NCBI GenBank assembly: GCA_046294735.1
Contig: JBKBKB010000001.1
Coordinates: 186,001-250,000, forward strand
Reading direction: 5' to 3'
Length of the DNA stretch: 64,000 nt
Origin: 34-65-8 sp046294735
GTDB taxonomy: Bacteria; Pseudomonadota; Alphaproteobacteria; Sphingomonadales; Sphingomonadaceae
The notes beneath the pieces are model-generated. The model was not told the DNA's origin and did no database searches. It was given only the letters and a program-made list of their open reading frames with translations. Both the position numbers and the translations under genes were made by a program. Below are positions 16,813 through 25,292 of the stretch, one piece after another. How positions within the stretch are numbered: position 1 is the first letter of the stretch; each line of letters opens with the position of its first letter.

Positions 16813-17121
16813 TCACAGGTCCTCGGTGAGGATGAACTGCGGCGCTTCGGCAAACCCCTGGAACGGGGCCGCAGCCTGCTGGAACGCCTCGTTCGAAATG
16901 TCGCCGACGAATGCGTCCATCCCGGTGATGTCGATCACTTCGATATACTGGAAGTGGGGCGTGGCGCTGTCGTCACCGAACACGCCGGTCGCCCTGTGTA
17001 CGGAGAAACCGTTGACCGAACCAAGCGCGTTGACGGTGGGAATGTCGCGCGTTTTCGCCCACTCTTCGTACTCGCGCACGCTGACGCCGGGCTTGAGATT
17101 GAACAGGCAGATGATGCGCAT
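16813..17121 (-). CDS. HapK/REDY-like ferredoxin-fold small protein
   Basis: A 102-residue protein beginning MRIICLFNLKPGVSVREYEEWAK, with IPTVNALGSVNGFSVHRATG and FQYIEVIDITGMDAF. This fits the dimeric alpha-beta barrel (EthD/ABM-like) fold and, by memory, the HapK family named from a prodigiosin cluster in Hahella. Such proteins may be small oxygenases, isomerases or binding proteins; no function is established. The spacing to the amidase stop is 3 bp and to the SDR start is near zero. Confidence 0.65.
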   Translation of the reverse strand: MRIICLFNLKPGVSVREYEEWAKTRDIPTVNALGSVNGFSVHRATGVFGDDSATPHFQYIEVIDITGMDAFVGDISNEAFQQAAAPFQGFAEAPQFILTEDL

Positions 17122-17124
17122 GAG

Positions 17125-18267
17125 TCAGGCTCCTTGTGAAGGCGCGCAATAGGCGCCGAGTTTGGCATCGAGATGGCGAGCGAGCGCGAACAGGCCAGCC
17201 TCAGCGCCAGCTTTGCCCACGACCTGCAACCCGATCGGCAAGCCATCTGCCGTCCATCCGGCGGGAATGGCGATCGCAGGCAACCCGGCAATGTTGGCAA
17301 GACAGGTGAAGTCGGCCTGCGCGGCGGGTTCGCGCTCAGCGTGCGGGAATGGCGGATTCGGGCAGGTGGGTAGGATCAGGAAACCGTGCTTGGCGATGAT
17401 CTGCCGCACTTCCAGTCGAGCCTGGTTGAGGATATCCATATCCAGCGCCCGTTTCTTCTCGGGTCGCCCCGGGCCATAGGTCAACAGCTTGGCTAGGCGG
17501 TCTGACACCGCCACGCCTGCCAAATCCACCGCCAGCCACCTGGACACATCGATGAAGCCGGCGAACCGGATGCGTGAATTCTCCTCTGACAGGCGCTCTT
17601 CGGCAGGGCGGTTCGGCAACGCCGCCAATGCGCGCTCAAATATTGCGGACACTTCGGGGTGAACCTCCACCCCATGCTCGACCAGTGTCGCGCCCGGCCC
17701 TCCAATGTCGCGCTCCCCAAAATCGCTTATAATGCGTGCGACCTTTTCCAGCATGTCCAGATCGCGGGCAAGCGGGCCGATGGCGTCGAGAGCCGGGTCG
17801 GCGGGCAGCAAGCCATCCTGGCTAACGCTGTCGGTCGCGGGTTTGAACCCGTACACGCCGCAGTGCGAAGCCGGGATGCGCACGGAACCCATGGTATCAG
17901 TGCCCAGCGCCACGTCGCATTCGCCTGCCGCTACCGCCGCACCGCTGCCGCCCGATGATCCGCCAGGTGACCAGCCGTGCCGGTGCGGGTTGTGCGTTGG
18001 CCCGAAGTGCGGATTGTCGGTCTTGGAGCCAAGCGCAGCCTCCTCCATGTTGAGGATGCCGGTAATCACCGCGCCCGCGTTGCGCAGTTTTGCAACAACA
18101 GTAGCGTCCTGCCCGGCGCGGCGGTCTTCCCACCCACCGATCCCCGCGTGAAAGGGCATGCCCCGCACCGCAATGTTCGCTTTCACGCCGACCGTGACTC
18201 CCGAGAGTGGGCCATCCCCGCCGGTGGCGTTTTCGTCGCGGTAGAGGAAAGCGTTGAGGCCGTTCAC
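17125..18267 (-). CDS. Amidase-signature family hydrolase
   Basis: This 380-residue protein is shorter than typical GatA-like amidases (about 450-480) but keeps the Ser-cisSer-Lys machinery: the Lys in GVTVGVKANIAVRGMP, and SPGGSSGGSGAAVAAGECDV with ALGTDTMGSVRIPAS carrying the Ser nucleophile. The tail FTCLANIAGLPAIAIPAG is family-typical. It would hydrolyse a carboxamide. GTG start at 18267 overlaps the ligase stop (GTGA). With the deacetylase-like enzymes it supports breakage of C-N bonds in the pathway. Confidence 0.9.
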   Translation of the reverse strand: MNGLNAFLYRDENATGGDGPLSGVTVGVKANIAVRGMPFHAGIGGWEDRRAGQDATVVAKLRNAGAVITGILNMEEAALGSKTDNPHFGPTHNPHRHGWSPGGSSGGSGAAVAAGECDVALGTDTMGSVRIPASHCGVYGFKPATDSVSQDGLLPADPALDAIGPLARDLDMLEKVARIISDFGERDIGGPGATLVEHGVEVHPEVSAIFERALAALPNRPAEERLSEENSRIRFAGFIDVSRWLAVDLAGVAVSDRLAKLLTYGPGRPEKKRALDMDILNQARLEVRQIIAKHGFLILPTCPNPPFPHAEREPAAQADFTCLANIAGLPAIAIPAGWTADGLPIGLQVVGKAGAEAGLFALARHLDAKLGAYCAPSQGA

Positions 18268-19631
18268 AAGCCGCGCTCATCGATCAGGCGGAGCGGCTTC
18301 TGGCGCTTGTCGATTTCGGTCGCAGCTGCGGTGCTGCCGGGATCGCACAGCGCAACCTCGACCTCCACCCCTAACCCGCGGCGGAGCAGGTCGGCCAGTT
18401 GCACCGGATCGGTCCCGCCCCGGCTTTCCAATGTCACCACCATGCTGTCACGCTGCTGCGCGTCGCGGCGCAGGTGGCAAACGTATTCGCCGGTCAAGTC
18501 GGGCCGGTTTTCGATCAGCGCGCCGATGGCATGCGGAAACACGTTGATACCGCGCAGCTTGACCATGTTGTCGCTGCGCCCCTTGAACCCGGCAATGCGT
18601 TTGAACGCGATTTCACCCTGGCCGTCCAGCTCATGGGTAATATCGTGGGTATTGAACCGGATGCACGGAGCGACATCGTGCTTGTAAAGACAGGTAACAA
18701 CCATGTCCCCGGTCCCCCCCGGTGCGACAGGTCGGCCGCTGTCGACATCGAGCAGTTCGAGATGCTGCGCGTCTTCCCACACGTAGAGCCCGTTTCGGTC
18801 CGGACCTTCGCCAGCAATGCTGCCAGTATCGCCCACGCCGTACCAGTCATAGGCCTTGGCGCCATGCCACGCATCTTCGGTGCTCTTGCGATCCTCGGTG
18901 CCGAGATGGCCGATGATCATGCGGATCCTGATCCGGTCAAACAGGCCCAGTTCCTCCGCAGTGCCCGCCAGCTTGCGAATGTAGTCCACGAAACCGACCA
19001 CGGCGGTGACGCCGAAATCGGCCATCAGTTGCACCTGATTGGCGCTGCGGGTCTCGATCCCGGTGCCGGCGCTCAGAAATACCGAATTGGTAAAGTGCGT
19101 CACCGCTTCGCGGATGTAATGGCCCCCGTTGATCATGCCGTGGCCGTAAACCGAATGGACCACGTCATCGCTGGTGAGGCCCATCCAGCGGTACATCCGC
19201 CCGACCAGCAGGTTGCCGACCTCGCGCCCCCACGGGCCGAACATGAGCACCTGCGGCTTGCCGGTGGTGCCGCTGGTGGTGTGGAACACCGTCGGCGGAC
19301 GGGTGGCAGGATTACCCATGCCGTGGAAATCGCCAAAAGGGGGATGGTCTGCGATCGAGGCCATCAGGTCGCCTTTGTCGTAGACCGGCAGCTTGCCGAT
19401 GTCCGCAAGGCCTTGGATATCGCCCGGCTCGATACCCTGCGCTCCCCACAGCCGCTGATAGAACGGAACCTGCCAGCCGCGCTCCATCAGGCGGCGGAAC
19501 TGCGCATCCTGAAGCGCGAACAGCTCGTCCCGGCTTATCGCACGATAGCGCTGCACGAACGCCTCCCCGACCGGGTAATCAGCCAGCATCCGCCGGTGGT
19601 CGAGCGCTTCGAAATAGGTGGGATAGGTCAT
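18264..19631 (-). CDS. AMP-dependent acyl-CoA ligase, phenylacetate-CoA ligase type
   Basis: A 455-residue PaaK-like adenylate-forming enzyme. The AMP/ATP motif is FHTTSGTTGKPQVLM, with the A5-like segment AYDWYGVGDTGS and the C-terminal FKGRSDNMVKLRGINVFP that closes on the site. It should activate a carboxylic acid, perhaps aryl or heterocyclic, to its CoA thioester at the cost of ATP. The ATG at 19631 overlaps the PrpD stop (ATGA); a TTG two codons upstream is the alternative. It supplies CoA esters that the enoyl-CoA hydratase of the same operon could use. Confidence 0.88.
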   Translation of the reverse strand: MTYPTYFEALDHRRMLADYPVGEAFVQRYRAISRDELFALQDAQFRRLMERGWQVPFYQRLWGAQGIEPGDIQGLADIGKLPVYDKGDLMASIADHPPFGDFHGMGNPATRPPTVFHTTSGTTGKPQVLMFGPWGREVGNLLVGRMYRWMGLTSDDVVHSVYGHGMINGGHYIREAVTHFTNSVFLSAGTGIETRSANQVQLMADFGVTAVVGFVDYIRKLAGTAEELGLFDRIRIRMIIGHLGTEDRKSTEDAWHGAKAYDWYGVGDTGSIAGEGPDRNGLYVWEDAQHLELLDVDSGRPVAPGGTGDMVVTCLYKHDVAPCIRFNTHDITHELDGQGEIAFKRIAGFKGRSDNMVKLRGINVFPHAIGALIENRPDLTGEYVCHLRRDAQQRDSMVVTLESRGGTDPVQLADLLRRGLGVEVEVALCDPGSTAAATEIDKRQKPLRLIDERGL

Positions 19632-20911
19632 CGGCAATCCGTAAAGTAGCTAAGCGGGCGATCAAAGATGCGCGGGTCGGCATCGGCAGGGGCAAGGTCG
19701 CGGGCGAGGTTGCGTTTGGCCTCGGTCTGCGCAGATGTAAGAGGGGCCTCTGGGCTGCCGAGCGTATGGGGTATCTCAATGTCGAGATCCCCGCCGGTGT
19801 GATGCACCACCATGCGCTGCGGTCTGAGCGCGTTGGGATCGGGATTGTTGTCAATATTGATCGCAATGCGCCGTGCGAGAGCCGCCAACTCAGGGTCGGC
19901 AAATGTTGCGGGCGTGAATGCGCGCGGATCGATCATGCCATCGCGCAGGGCAAGCGCCGCCAGCAGCGGTCCGCACAGGCGCGCATAGGCCGGGGTCATG
20001 TCGGGCAGGAACGGCCGTCCGATCAACCGGTGCACCAGCGGCGGCACGAACAGGTCGAGCGCCTCAATCTCAACCGTCCGCATCCCGGAGTTGAGAATAG
20101 CGCCGATCAGCGCATGGCTGGCCCGCCCGGAAGGATAGGGCTTCACGCTCACTTCCCTGATCCGCCAAACCTGACCGAGATCGCGGGTATAGCGCGCCAG
20201 ATCACCGCGATCGAACAGCTGGAAATAGCCGAACTGGCCCTCCAGCGGGTCTTTCGGCCCGGGGAATCCGGCCTTCGCGAGATCGCTTGCCGTCACCGCC
20301 GCACGGGCAGCGTTGCCGATCTGGAACGGCAGCGTCGCCAGTCCCTCGACATGGGCCTGCATCGTGCCCGCCGCGCTCGCACAGGCGAGCCCGAGGGCAT
20401 CGTCAAGCGGCGCCCCGTCGATCCGTGCCACGGCCAGGGCTGCGCCGATCACGCCGGCAGTCGCCGGCCGGAAAAAGGTCAGCGGACTGTCGGCAGCCAG
20501 CCCAAGCCCCGCCGCAACATCGACGCCAATTGCGAGCGCAACCAGGGCATCGTCTGCGTCGTACCCGCCGCGCCGGTCGATCGCAGCACCCAGCGCCGCC
20601 ACCACCGTGCTCAGTGCATGGACCACGGCTGGTTCGTGAACCGCATCCCATTCAAGGCAGTGGATGCGGTACCCGTTAACGAACGCCGCCGACGGAGCAG
20701 GCAAGCGTTCGTCCGTGCCAAGCAGACGCGCTTCGGCCACACATCCCATCGCGCGGGCAGCAGTCAGGATCGCCTCGGCGCCGGGTGCATGGCACCCCGC
20801 CGCACCGACAGCCAGCGTATCGGCAAGTAGCCGAATGGTATCGGCGCGCACTGTCTCAGGCAGTGTGTGGTCCGCCGCCGCGAAATCGAGGATGGCTGCG
20901 GTCGCGCTCAT
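19628..20911 (-). CDS. MmgE/PrpD family protein (copy 1)
   Basis: A 427-residue protein of the MmgE/PrpD fold, which includes 2-methylcitrate dehydratase, cis-aconitate decarboxylase and iminodisuccinate epimerase. N-terminal VRADTIRLLADTLAVGAAG and NGYRIHCLEWDAVHEPAVVHAL are conserved, as is VSVKPYPSGRASHALI with the active-site Lys-Pro and His segment. The substrate is most likely a polycarboxylic or related acid. It is adjacent to a second, divergent copy and ATGA-coupled to it, so the two may be successive or heteromeric. Confidence 0.85.
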   Translation of the reverse strand: MSATAAILDFAAADHTLPETVRADTIRLLADTLAVGAAGCHAPGAEAILTAARAMGCVAEARLLGTDERLPAPSAAFVNGYRIHCLEWDAVHEPAVVHALSTVVAALGAAIDRRGGYDADDALVALAIGVDVAAGLGLAADSPLTFFRPATAGVIGAALAVARIDGAPLDDALGLACASAAGTMQAHVEGLATLPFQIGNAARAAVTASDLAKAGFPGPKDPLEGQFGYFQLFDRGDLARYTRDLGQVWRIREVSVKPYPSGRASHALIGAILNSGMRTVEIEALDLFVPPLVHRLIGRPFLPDMTPAYARLCGPLLAALALRDGMIDPRAFTPATFADPELAALARRIAINIDNNPDPNALRPQRMVVHHTGGDLDIEIPHTLGSPEAPLTSAQTEAKRNLARDLAPADADPRIFDRPLSYFTDCR

Positions 20912-22131
20912 TTCAGCCAGTCCTCGAGCATGGCGGTGATCGCCCCTGCGTCATCGCCGCCGAGCGCCAGCGCGCAGGCCCGCTCGGCCTGTTCCGGTGG
21001 CAACCCGCCCCACGCCGCCAGCGTGTGCATCTTGGCGCGAATGGCTGCCTCGTCGACCGGCCGTTCGGGATCGCCGCGCGTGTCGACCAGCTCCAGCCCG
21101 TTCACCCGCGCGCCAAAGTGCGCCGGATAGCGCGCTGTTATGGCAGGATCTTCAGCGACTGTGACTTGCGCCCTGAGCGGGGCAAGCGCGGCAATCGCAG
21201 CCGGAGTGAAATCGTCTGGTCCTGCATCTCGCCCGCTGGCAATAACCGCCACGGCGTGTTGCAGGCTGAATTTTGCTTCAATCTCGGACACCGGAGCGGG
21301 GCGGTCACAGAATGCCAGCGCATCGGCATAGGTCTCGACGCGGAAGGGCGCAGCGAGCTGGCCCCGCGCGCGCAATTCCAGCGCGCAGTCGATCGCCGGG
21401 TGAGCATGGCGGCAGGCCGCCCACGGCTTGAAGCTGACCTCATTCACCCGCCATGGGGCGGAGAATGCCATTGCGCCCGGCATACGGCACATCGCGGCGT
21501 AAAGCCCCTGTTCCCCCTCGAGGATTTCAGCAGGACCGGTGAGGCCGTCGGCCGCCATGTATGCCGCATCCTGCCCGGTACGGACTGCGTGAAGCACATG
21601 CCACTGCTTGGTCAGCACATTGCCATGGCGCATGTGCCACAGCCCACCGGCAACCGATCCGGCGTTGGCAAGGGCCGACACGGTCTGCGCCGGTTCGAGA
21701 TGGAACAGGGCCGCTGCAGCTGCTGCTGCGCCGAACAGCCCGGCGGTGGCGGTGGGGTGCCAATGGGCATAGTGATGGTTATCGAGCGTTGCCCCGATCG
21801 CCACCATGACCTCGTACCCTTGCAGCGCTGCGTCCAGGACTCGCTTCAGACTGTCATCACCGCAGCCAAGCGCAGTCGGCCAGATCACCGGGCCAGGATG
21901 AAGCAACGCGGCACGGTGGACGTCGTCCATCTCCAGCAGGTTGCCCATGAGAGCGGCGCGACCGATCGCGACGGGAACGGCCATCGAGCCGAGGCCGCGC
22001 AGAGCGCTCTGCCGGGCCCCGGCCACACAGGCCAGCCAGTCCAGCAAATGGAGCCGCGCGCGCGCCCTATCGCTTTCCGCAATCGGGCGGTCTAGTGTCT
22101 GGACAAGTTGCACAAGCAGCGGTTCGCTCAT
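20908..22131 (-). CDS. MmgE/PrpD family protein (copy 2)
   Basis: A 407-residue PrpD-fold protein and the first gene of a nine-gene operon running to 13401. Characteristic stretches are ARARLHLLDWLACVAG, MGNLLEMDDVHRAALLHPG and VNEVSFKPWAACRHAHPAI with the active-site KPWAACR. The sequence differs greatly from copy 1, so they are not recent duplicates. I chose the ATG at 22131; an in-frame start at 22152 is possible. A degenerate operator (GTGTCTGGACAA) lies within its first codons, 25-36 bp past the start. Confidence 0.85.
   Translation of the reverse strand: MSEPLLVQLVQTLDRPIAESDRARARLHLLDWLACVAGARQSALRGLGSMAVPVAIGRAALMGNLLEMDDVHRAALLHPGPVIWPTALGCGDDSLKRVLDAALQGYEVMVAIGATLDNHHYAHWHPTATAGLFGAAAAAAALFHLEPAQTVSALANAGSVAGGLWHMRHGNVLTKQWHVLHAVRTGQDAAYMAADGLTGPAEILEGEQGLYAAMCRMPGAMAFSAPWRVNEVSFKPWAACRHAHPAIDCALELRARGQLAAPFRVETYADALAFCDRPAPVSEIEAKFSLQHAVAVIASGRDAGPDDFTPAAIAALAPLRAQVTVAEDPAITARYPAHFGARVNGLELVDTRGDPERPVDEAAIRAKMHTLAAWGGLPPEQAERACALALGGDDAGAITAMLEDWLK
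22095..22106. promoter_or_regulatory. Degenerate operator GTGTCTGGACAA between prpD-like gene and gntR
   Basis: It matches TTGTCCGGACAA at 10 of 12 positions. It lies inside the prpD-like coding region but 63 bp upstream of the gntR ATG (22170), so it could mediate autoregulation and repression of the nine-gene operon by road-block. It is the weakest copy and could be chance. Confidence 0.35.
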
Positions 22132-22169
22132 AAGGCCGCGCTTCTGTCGCAACCGGGACTGTGGAGAGC

Positions 22170-22940
22170 ATGTTGCCTGCCGATGTCGAGCCCAAACCGC
22201 GCGAAAAGGGGGCGACGCCGCGTTACCTGCAATTGGCAGGGGAACTGCGCGAGGCGGTTCTTGGCGGCCGTTTTGCGCAAGGGGCGCCGTTTCCCACCGA
22301 AAGCGAGCTGTGCCGCACCTATGACGTCAGCCGGTTCACTGTGCGCGAGGCGCTGCGGCGGCTTGAGGCCGAAGGGCTGATTGCTCGCAAGCGCGGTTCC
22401 GGCACCACGGTCCAGCCGGCGGCAGCCCGCGGCGGCGCGCTGCACCAGCCGTTGTCCAATATCGGCGAACTGCTCCAGTATGCGCGGGGCAGCGCGGTGG
22501 TCTACCGCCGCGGCGGCAAAGGCCCGCTGCCGCCCGCCATTGCCGAGCAGATCGCGTCCGATACGGCCGGCAGCTGGACCGTGTTGAGCGGGCTGCGTAA
22601 ACAGGATTTCGGGGAAAAACCGATTGCGGCAACAACCGTCTATTTCCACGACCGACTGGGCGAAGCAGTCGAGGCGCTGGACCTCAATGCCAGCTCCAGG
22701 ACGTTGTTCAGCCAAATCGAACAGCTTGCCGGTGTGACCGCCAGCACCGTAACACAGGATATTCAGGCGATCGCTGCCGACGACCCCATCGCCGCTGCGC
22801 TGGATGTCGACCCGGGCAGCCCGGTGCTGCAAATCCTGCGGTGTTACATTGATGGCAAGGGGCGGGTGTTCGAGATTTCCGTCAGCCACCACCCGGGTGA
22901 CAGGTTCGTATACGCCATGCACATCGATGTGGAGAGCTAG
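22170..22940 (+). CDS. GntR-family transcriptional regulator, HutC/UTRA type
   Basis: This 256-residue protein has the GntR winged HTH (YLQLAGELREAVLGGRFAQG, ESELCRTYDVSRFTVREALR, IARKRGSGTTV) in residues about 20-85. A UTRA-like ligand domain follows, with DLNASSRTLFSQIEQLAGV, VDPGSPVLQILRCY and GRVFEISVSHHPGDRFVY. HutC-type regulators bind GT-N-TA-N-AC-like palindromes and are usually released by a pathway metabolite. The GTCCGGAC core of the repeated operator fits this layout, so it is the best local candidate for the regulon repressor. GTG at 22161 is an alternative start. It is divergent from the PrpD operon. Confidence 0.92.
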   Translation: MLPADVEPKPREKGATPRYLQLAGELREAVLGGRFAQGAPFPTESELCRTYDVSRFTVREALRRLEAEGLIARKRGSGTTVQPAAARGGALHQPLSNIGELLQYARGSAVVYRRGGKGPLPPAIAEQIASDTAGSWTVLSGLRKQDFGEKPIAATTVYFHDRLGEAVEALDLNASSRTLFSQIEQLAGVTASTVTQDIQAIAADDPIAAALDVDPGSPVLQILRCYIDGKGRVFEISVSHHPGDRFVYAMHIDVES

Positions 22941-22969
22941 GCTCCGGGCGGAGAAGAACGCCGAGCGGA

Positions 22970-24055
22970 TCATCGTGTGTCCAGACCCGGCACCGGAGCG
23001 GGTTCCCACTGGCCTTCGCCGACAAAGCGGATGGGTGGGGCAATATGGTGGCCGCCGTCCGCCGCCTCTACCAGCAGGCATCGTTCGGCCAAATGCGGCT
23101 CATCCAGCGCTTCGCGGAAATCGAGCACAGGAGCGAAGGCAACGTCCTTGTCCGCAAACCAAGTGACCCATTCCTCGCGTGTTCTGGTCAAAAAAGTCTG
23201 GCGCAGGAAATCGACGAGCGGAGCCTGCTCACCGGCAGGGGCCTCTGCGTAAGGCAGGAGATCATCCCGCCCCAGGGCCGAAAGAAGGTTTCGCGCAAAT
23301 TTGATTTCGCGCCCGCCCAGGACGATGAAGCGCCCGTCGGCGGTGCGATAGACCTGGTAAAACGCCGCCCCACCGAGCGAACGCTGGCTGGAACTGCGGG
23401 GCGCTTCGCCGCCCGCAATCGCACTTCCCGCAGTATGCGCGCACCATGGCAGCAGGCTGTCAAACATGGCGCAGTCGATATAGTCGCCCTGCCCTGTACG
23501 CTCGCGCCCGATCAGTGCCATCAGCACGGCCGAGAGCGCGGTCAGCCCGGCGGCCATATCGGCGCTGGGTGCACCGGGCACGACCGGGGTCCCGTCCGGC
23601 CCGTCGTTGACCGAAAGGAACCCGGCCAGCGCCTGGACCGCCATGTCATGTGCGGGATGATGCGCCAGCGCGCCATGCTGCCCAAAGGCTGAGATCGAGC
23701 AATAGACGATCGCCGGATTGAGCGCCCGCACCGCCTCATATCCGAATCCCAGCCGTGCCATTACCCCGGGCCGGAACCCTTCGACGAACACGTCTGCTTC
23801 GCGGCACAAGTGGTTCAACCGTGCCTTTCCGTCCTCGCTCTTGAGGTCCAGAAACACGCTGTGTTTGCCCCGGTTGAGATTGGCAAACCACACCGAATGT
23901 CCCGCTTCGAACGGTGCTTGCCTGCGCGCCGGGTCGCCAGCGGGCGGCTCTACCTTGATAACCTCGGCTCCCTGGTCAGCCATCATGACCGTCATCATCG
24001 GCCCGGGCAGAAACTGAGTCAGGTCGATGACCTTGATGCCGGAAAGCTTACCCAT
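22970..24055 (-). CDS. CaiB/BaiF family III CoA-transferase (copy 1)
   Basis: This 361-residue protein starts LSGIKVIDLTQFLPGPMMTVMMADQGAEVIKVEPP, the family III opening. The Asp that forms an anhydride with CoA is expected in HPAHDMAVQALAGFLSVNDG. FVEGFRPGVMARLGFGYEAV is also typical. It transfers CoA between acids without ATP. It is the last gene of the citE-MaoC-acyl-CoA-dehydrogenase-CaiB-CaiB operon and starts 5 bp after the other CaiB gene, so the pair may form a heteromer. Confidence 0.92.
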   Translation of the reverse strand: MGKLSGIKVIDLTQFLPGPMMTVMMADQGAEVIKVEPPAGDPARRQAPFEAGHSVWFANLNRGKHSVFLDLKSEDGKARLNHLCREADVFVEGFRPGVMARLGFGYEAVRALNPAIVYCSISAFGQHGALAHHPAHDMAVQALAGFLSVNDGPDGTPVVPGAPSADMAAGLTALSAVLMALIGRERTGQGDYIDCAMFDSLLPWCAHTAGSAIAGGEAPRSSSQRSLGGAAFYQVYRTADGRFIVLGGREIKFARNLLSALGRDDLLPYAEAPAGEQAPLVDFLRQTFLTRTREEWVTWFADKDVAFAPVLDFREALDEPHLAERCLLVEAADGGHHIAPPIRFVGEGQWEPAPVPGLDTR

Positions 24056-24060
24056 CGCAA

Positions 24061-25284
24061 TCAGACCACGCCCCCTGCCCGCAGTTCGCTGATCTCGCCA
24101 TCGTCAAAGCCGAGTTCCATCAGGATCGCATCGCTGTCCGCACCCAGCAACGGGGCGGCGCGGTTTGGCAGACGCTGCCCATCAACCTTGATCGGGCTGG
24201 CGAGCACCTGCATTCCTGACAAGTCTGGATGGTCGATGCTATCCCGCATCCCGATCGTTTCCAGCCAGGGATTGTCGAGCGCAGCGCCGAGGCCATAGAC
24301 CGGGGCGACCGGAACGTGCCCTGCGAGCAGGTCCTGCCAGTAGGCCATCGGCTCGCCCATAAAGTGCGCGTCGAGCAGTGCGGTCAGCGCCTCTCGGTGT
24401 GCCAGCCTGCTCGCGTTGGTGGCAAATCGCGGATCATCCCGCAGATCGCTGCGTCCGATCCGTTCGACCAGTATGTCCCAGAACTTCGGTAGCTGGCACA
24501 TCACGAACATCCACCCGTCAGCCGCCCGGACCATCTGGCTGGGCGTGGCGGTAGGGTGCGCACTGCGCGGGGTGCGCTGGGTCTCGTCGCCCTTGTTCAT
24601 GTACCACAGCGCCGGATAGCTGGTCTGATGGACAGCGGCAGAGAGGAGGTCGGTGTCGACATCGCGCCCCTTCCCGGTGCGCTGCGCATCGACCAGCGCG
24701 GCCAGAAGGCCAATTGTGAAAATCGTCCCGGTCATGAAGTCGACCATCGACAGACCCATTCGCTGCGGTTCACCCCCAGGTTCTCCGGTCAGCTGGCAAT
24801 ACCCGGACTCGGCTTGCATCAGATAGTCGTATCCAGGCCACTTGGCCCGTGCATTGTCCCGTCCGTAGGCTGACAGGTGCGCACAGACGATGGCCGGGTT
24901 GAGGTGCTGCAGTGCGCTGTAGGTAAGGCCCAGCCGATCCGGCAGGTCGCCGCGAAGGTTGTTGGCCACCGCATGGCTGGAGCGGACCAGGCGGTGCAGG
25001 ACGTCCTGACCTTCCGGCGCATTGAGATCCAGCGTCAGCGACCTTTTGTTGAGGTTGAAGCTCTGAAAATAAAGGCTTTCTCCGTCGCGCAGGAAATGCG
25101 GACCAACCGCCCGCGCGGTATCGCCGCCCCCACGCCGTTTGCCATCTGGCCCGGCCTTCCCTGGTGGTTCAATCTTTATGACCTCCGCACCGAGCTGGGC
25201 GAGATGCATGGTGCCGTAGGGACCGGCGCCATACTGTTCGGCGCTGACGATCCGGAACCCGGTCAAAGGAAGGGCGGACGACAC
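24061..25284 (-). CDS. CaiB/BaiF family III CoA-transferase (copy 2)
   Basis: This 407-residue CoA-transferase starts at GTG 25284 with LPLTGFRIVSAEQYGAGPYG and GAEVIKIEPPGKAGPDGKRR. ANNLRGDLPDRLGLTYSAL and YLMQAESGYCQLTGEPGG match family III; the Asp normally expected as nucleophile falls in the segment WPGYDYLMQAESG. The frame is open to 25368, but that would overlap the acyl-CoA dehydrogenase; no strong ribosome site is seen for either start. Its place between an acyl-CoA dehydrogenase and another CaiB suggests activation of a dicarboxylate-like acid. Confidence 0.88.
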   Translation of the reverse strand: MSSALPLTGFRIVSAEQYGAGPYGTMHLAQLGAEVIKIEPPGKAGPDGKRRGGGDTARAVGPHFLRDGESLYFQSFNLNKRSLTLDLNAPEGQDVLHRLVRSSHAVANNLRGDLPDRLGLTYSALQHLNPAIVCAHLSAYGRDNARAKWPGYDYLMQAESGYCQLTGEPGGEPQRMGLSMVDFMTGTIFTIGLLAALVDAQRTGKGRDVDTDLLSAAVHQTSYPALWYMNKGDETQRTPRSAHPTATPSQMVRAADGWMFVMCQLPKFWDILVERIGRSDLRDDPRFATNASRLAHREALTALLDAHFMGEPMAYWQDLLAGHVPVAPVYGLGAALDNPWLETIGMRDSIDHPDLSGMQVLASPIKVDGQRLPNRAAPLLGADSDAILMELGFDDGEISELRAGGVV

Positions 25285-25292
25285 AGGCCGGC

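Noticed and set aside
15761..17152. Long plus-strand frame (463 codons) across the SDR, HapK and deacetylase genes
   Set aside because: High-GC antisense frames of this length are common here, and the minus-strand genes carry full motifs. Other such shadows (14099, 19766, 20785, 30346) were rejected for the same reason.
18797..18806. GGTCCGGACC, resembling the operator core
   Set aside because: It lies inside a coding region and its outer bases (GG/CC rather than TG/CA) differ from the repeated operator. A second case at 41668-41677 was rejected for the same reason.
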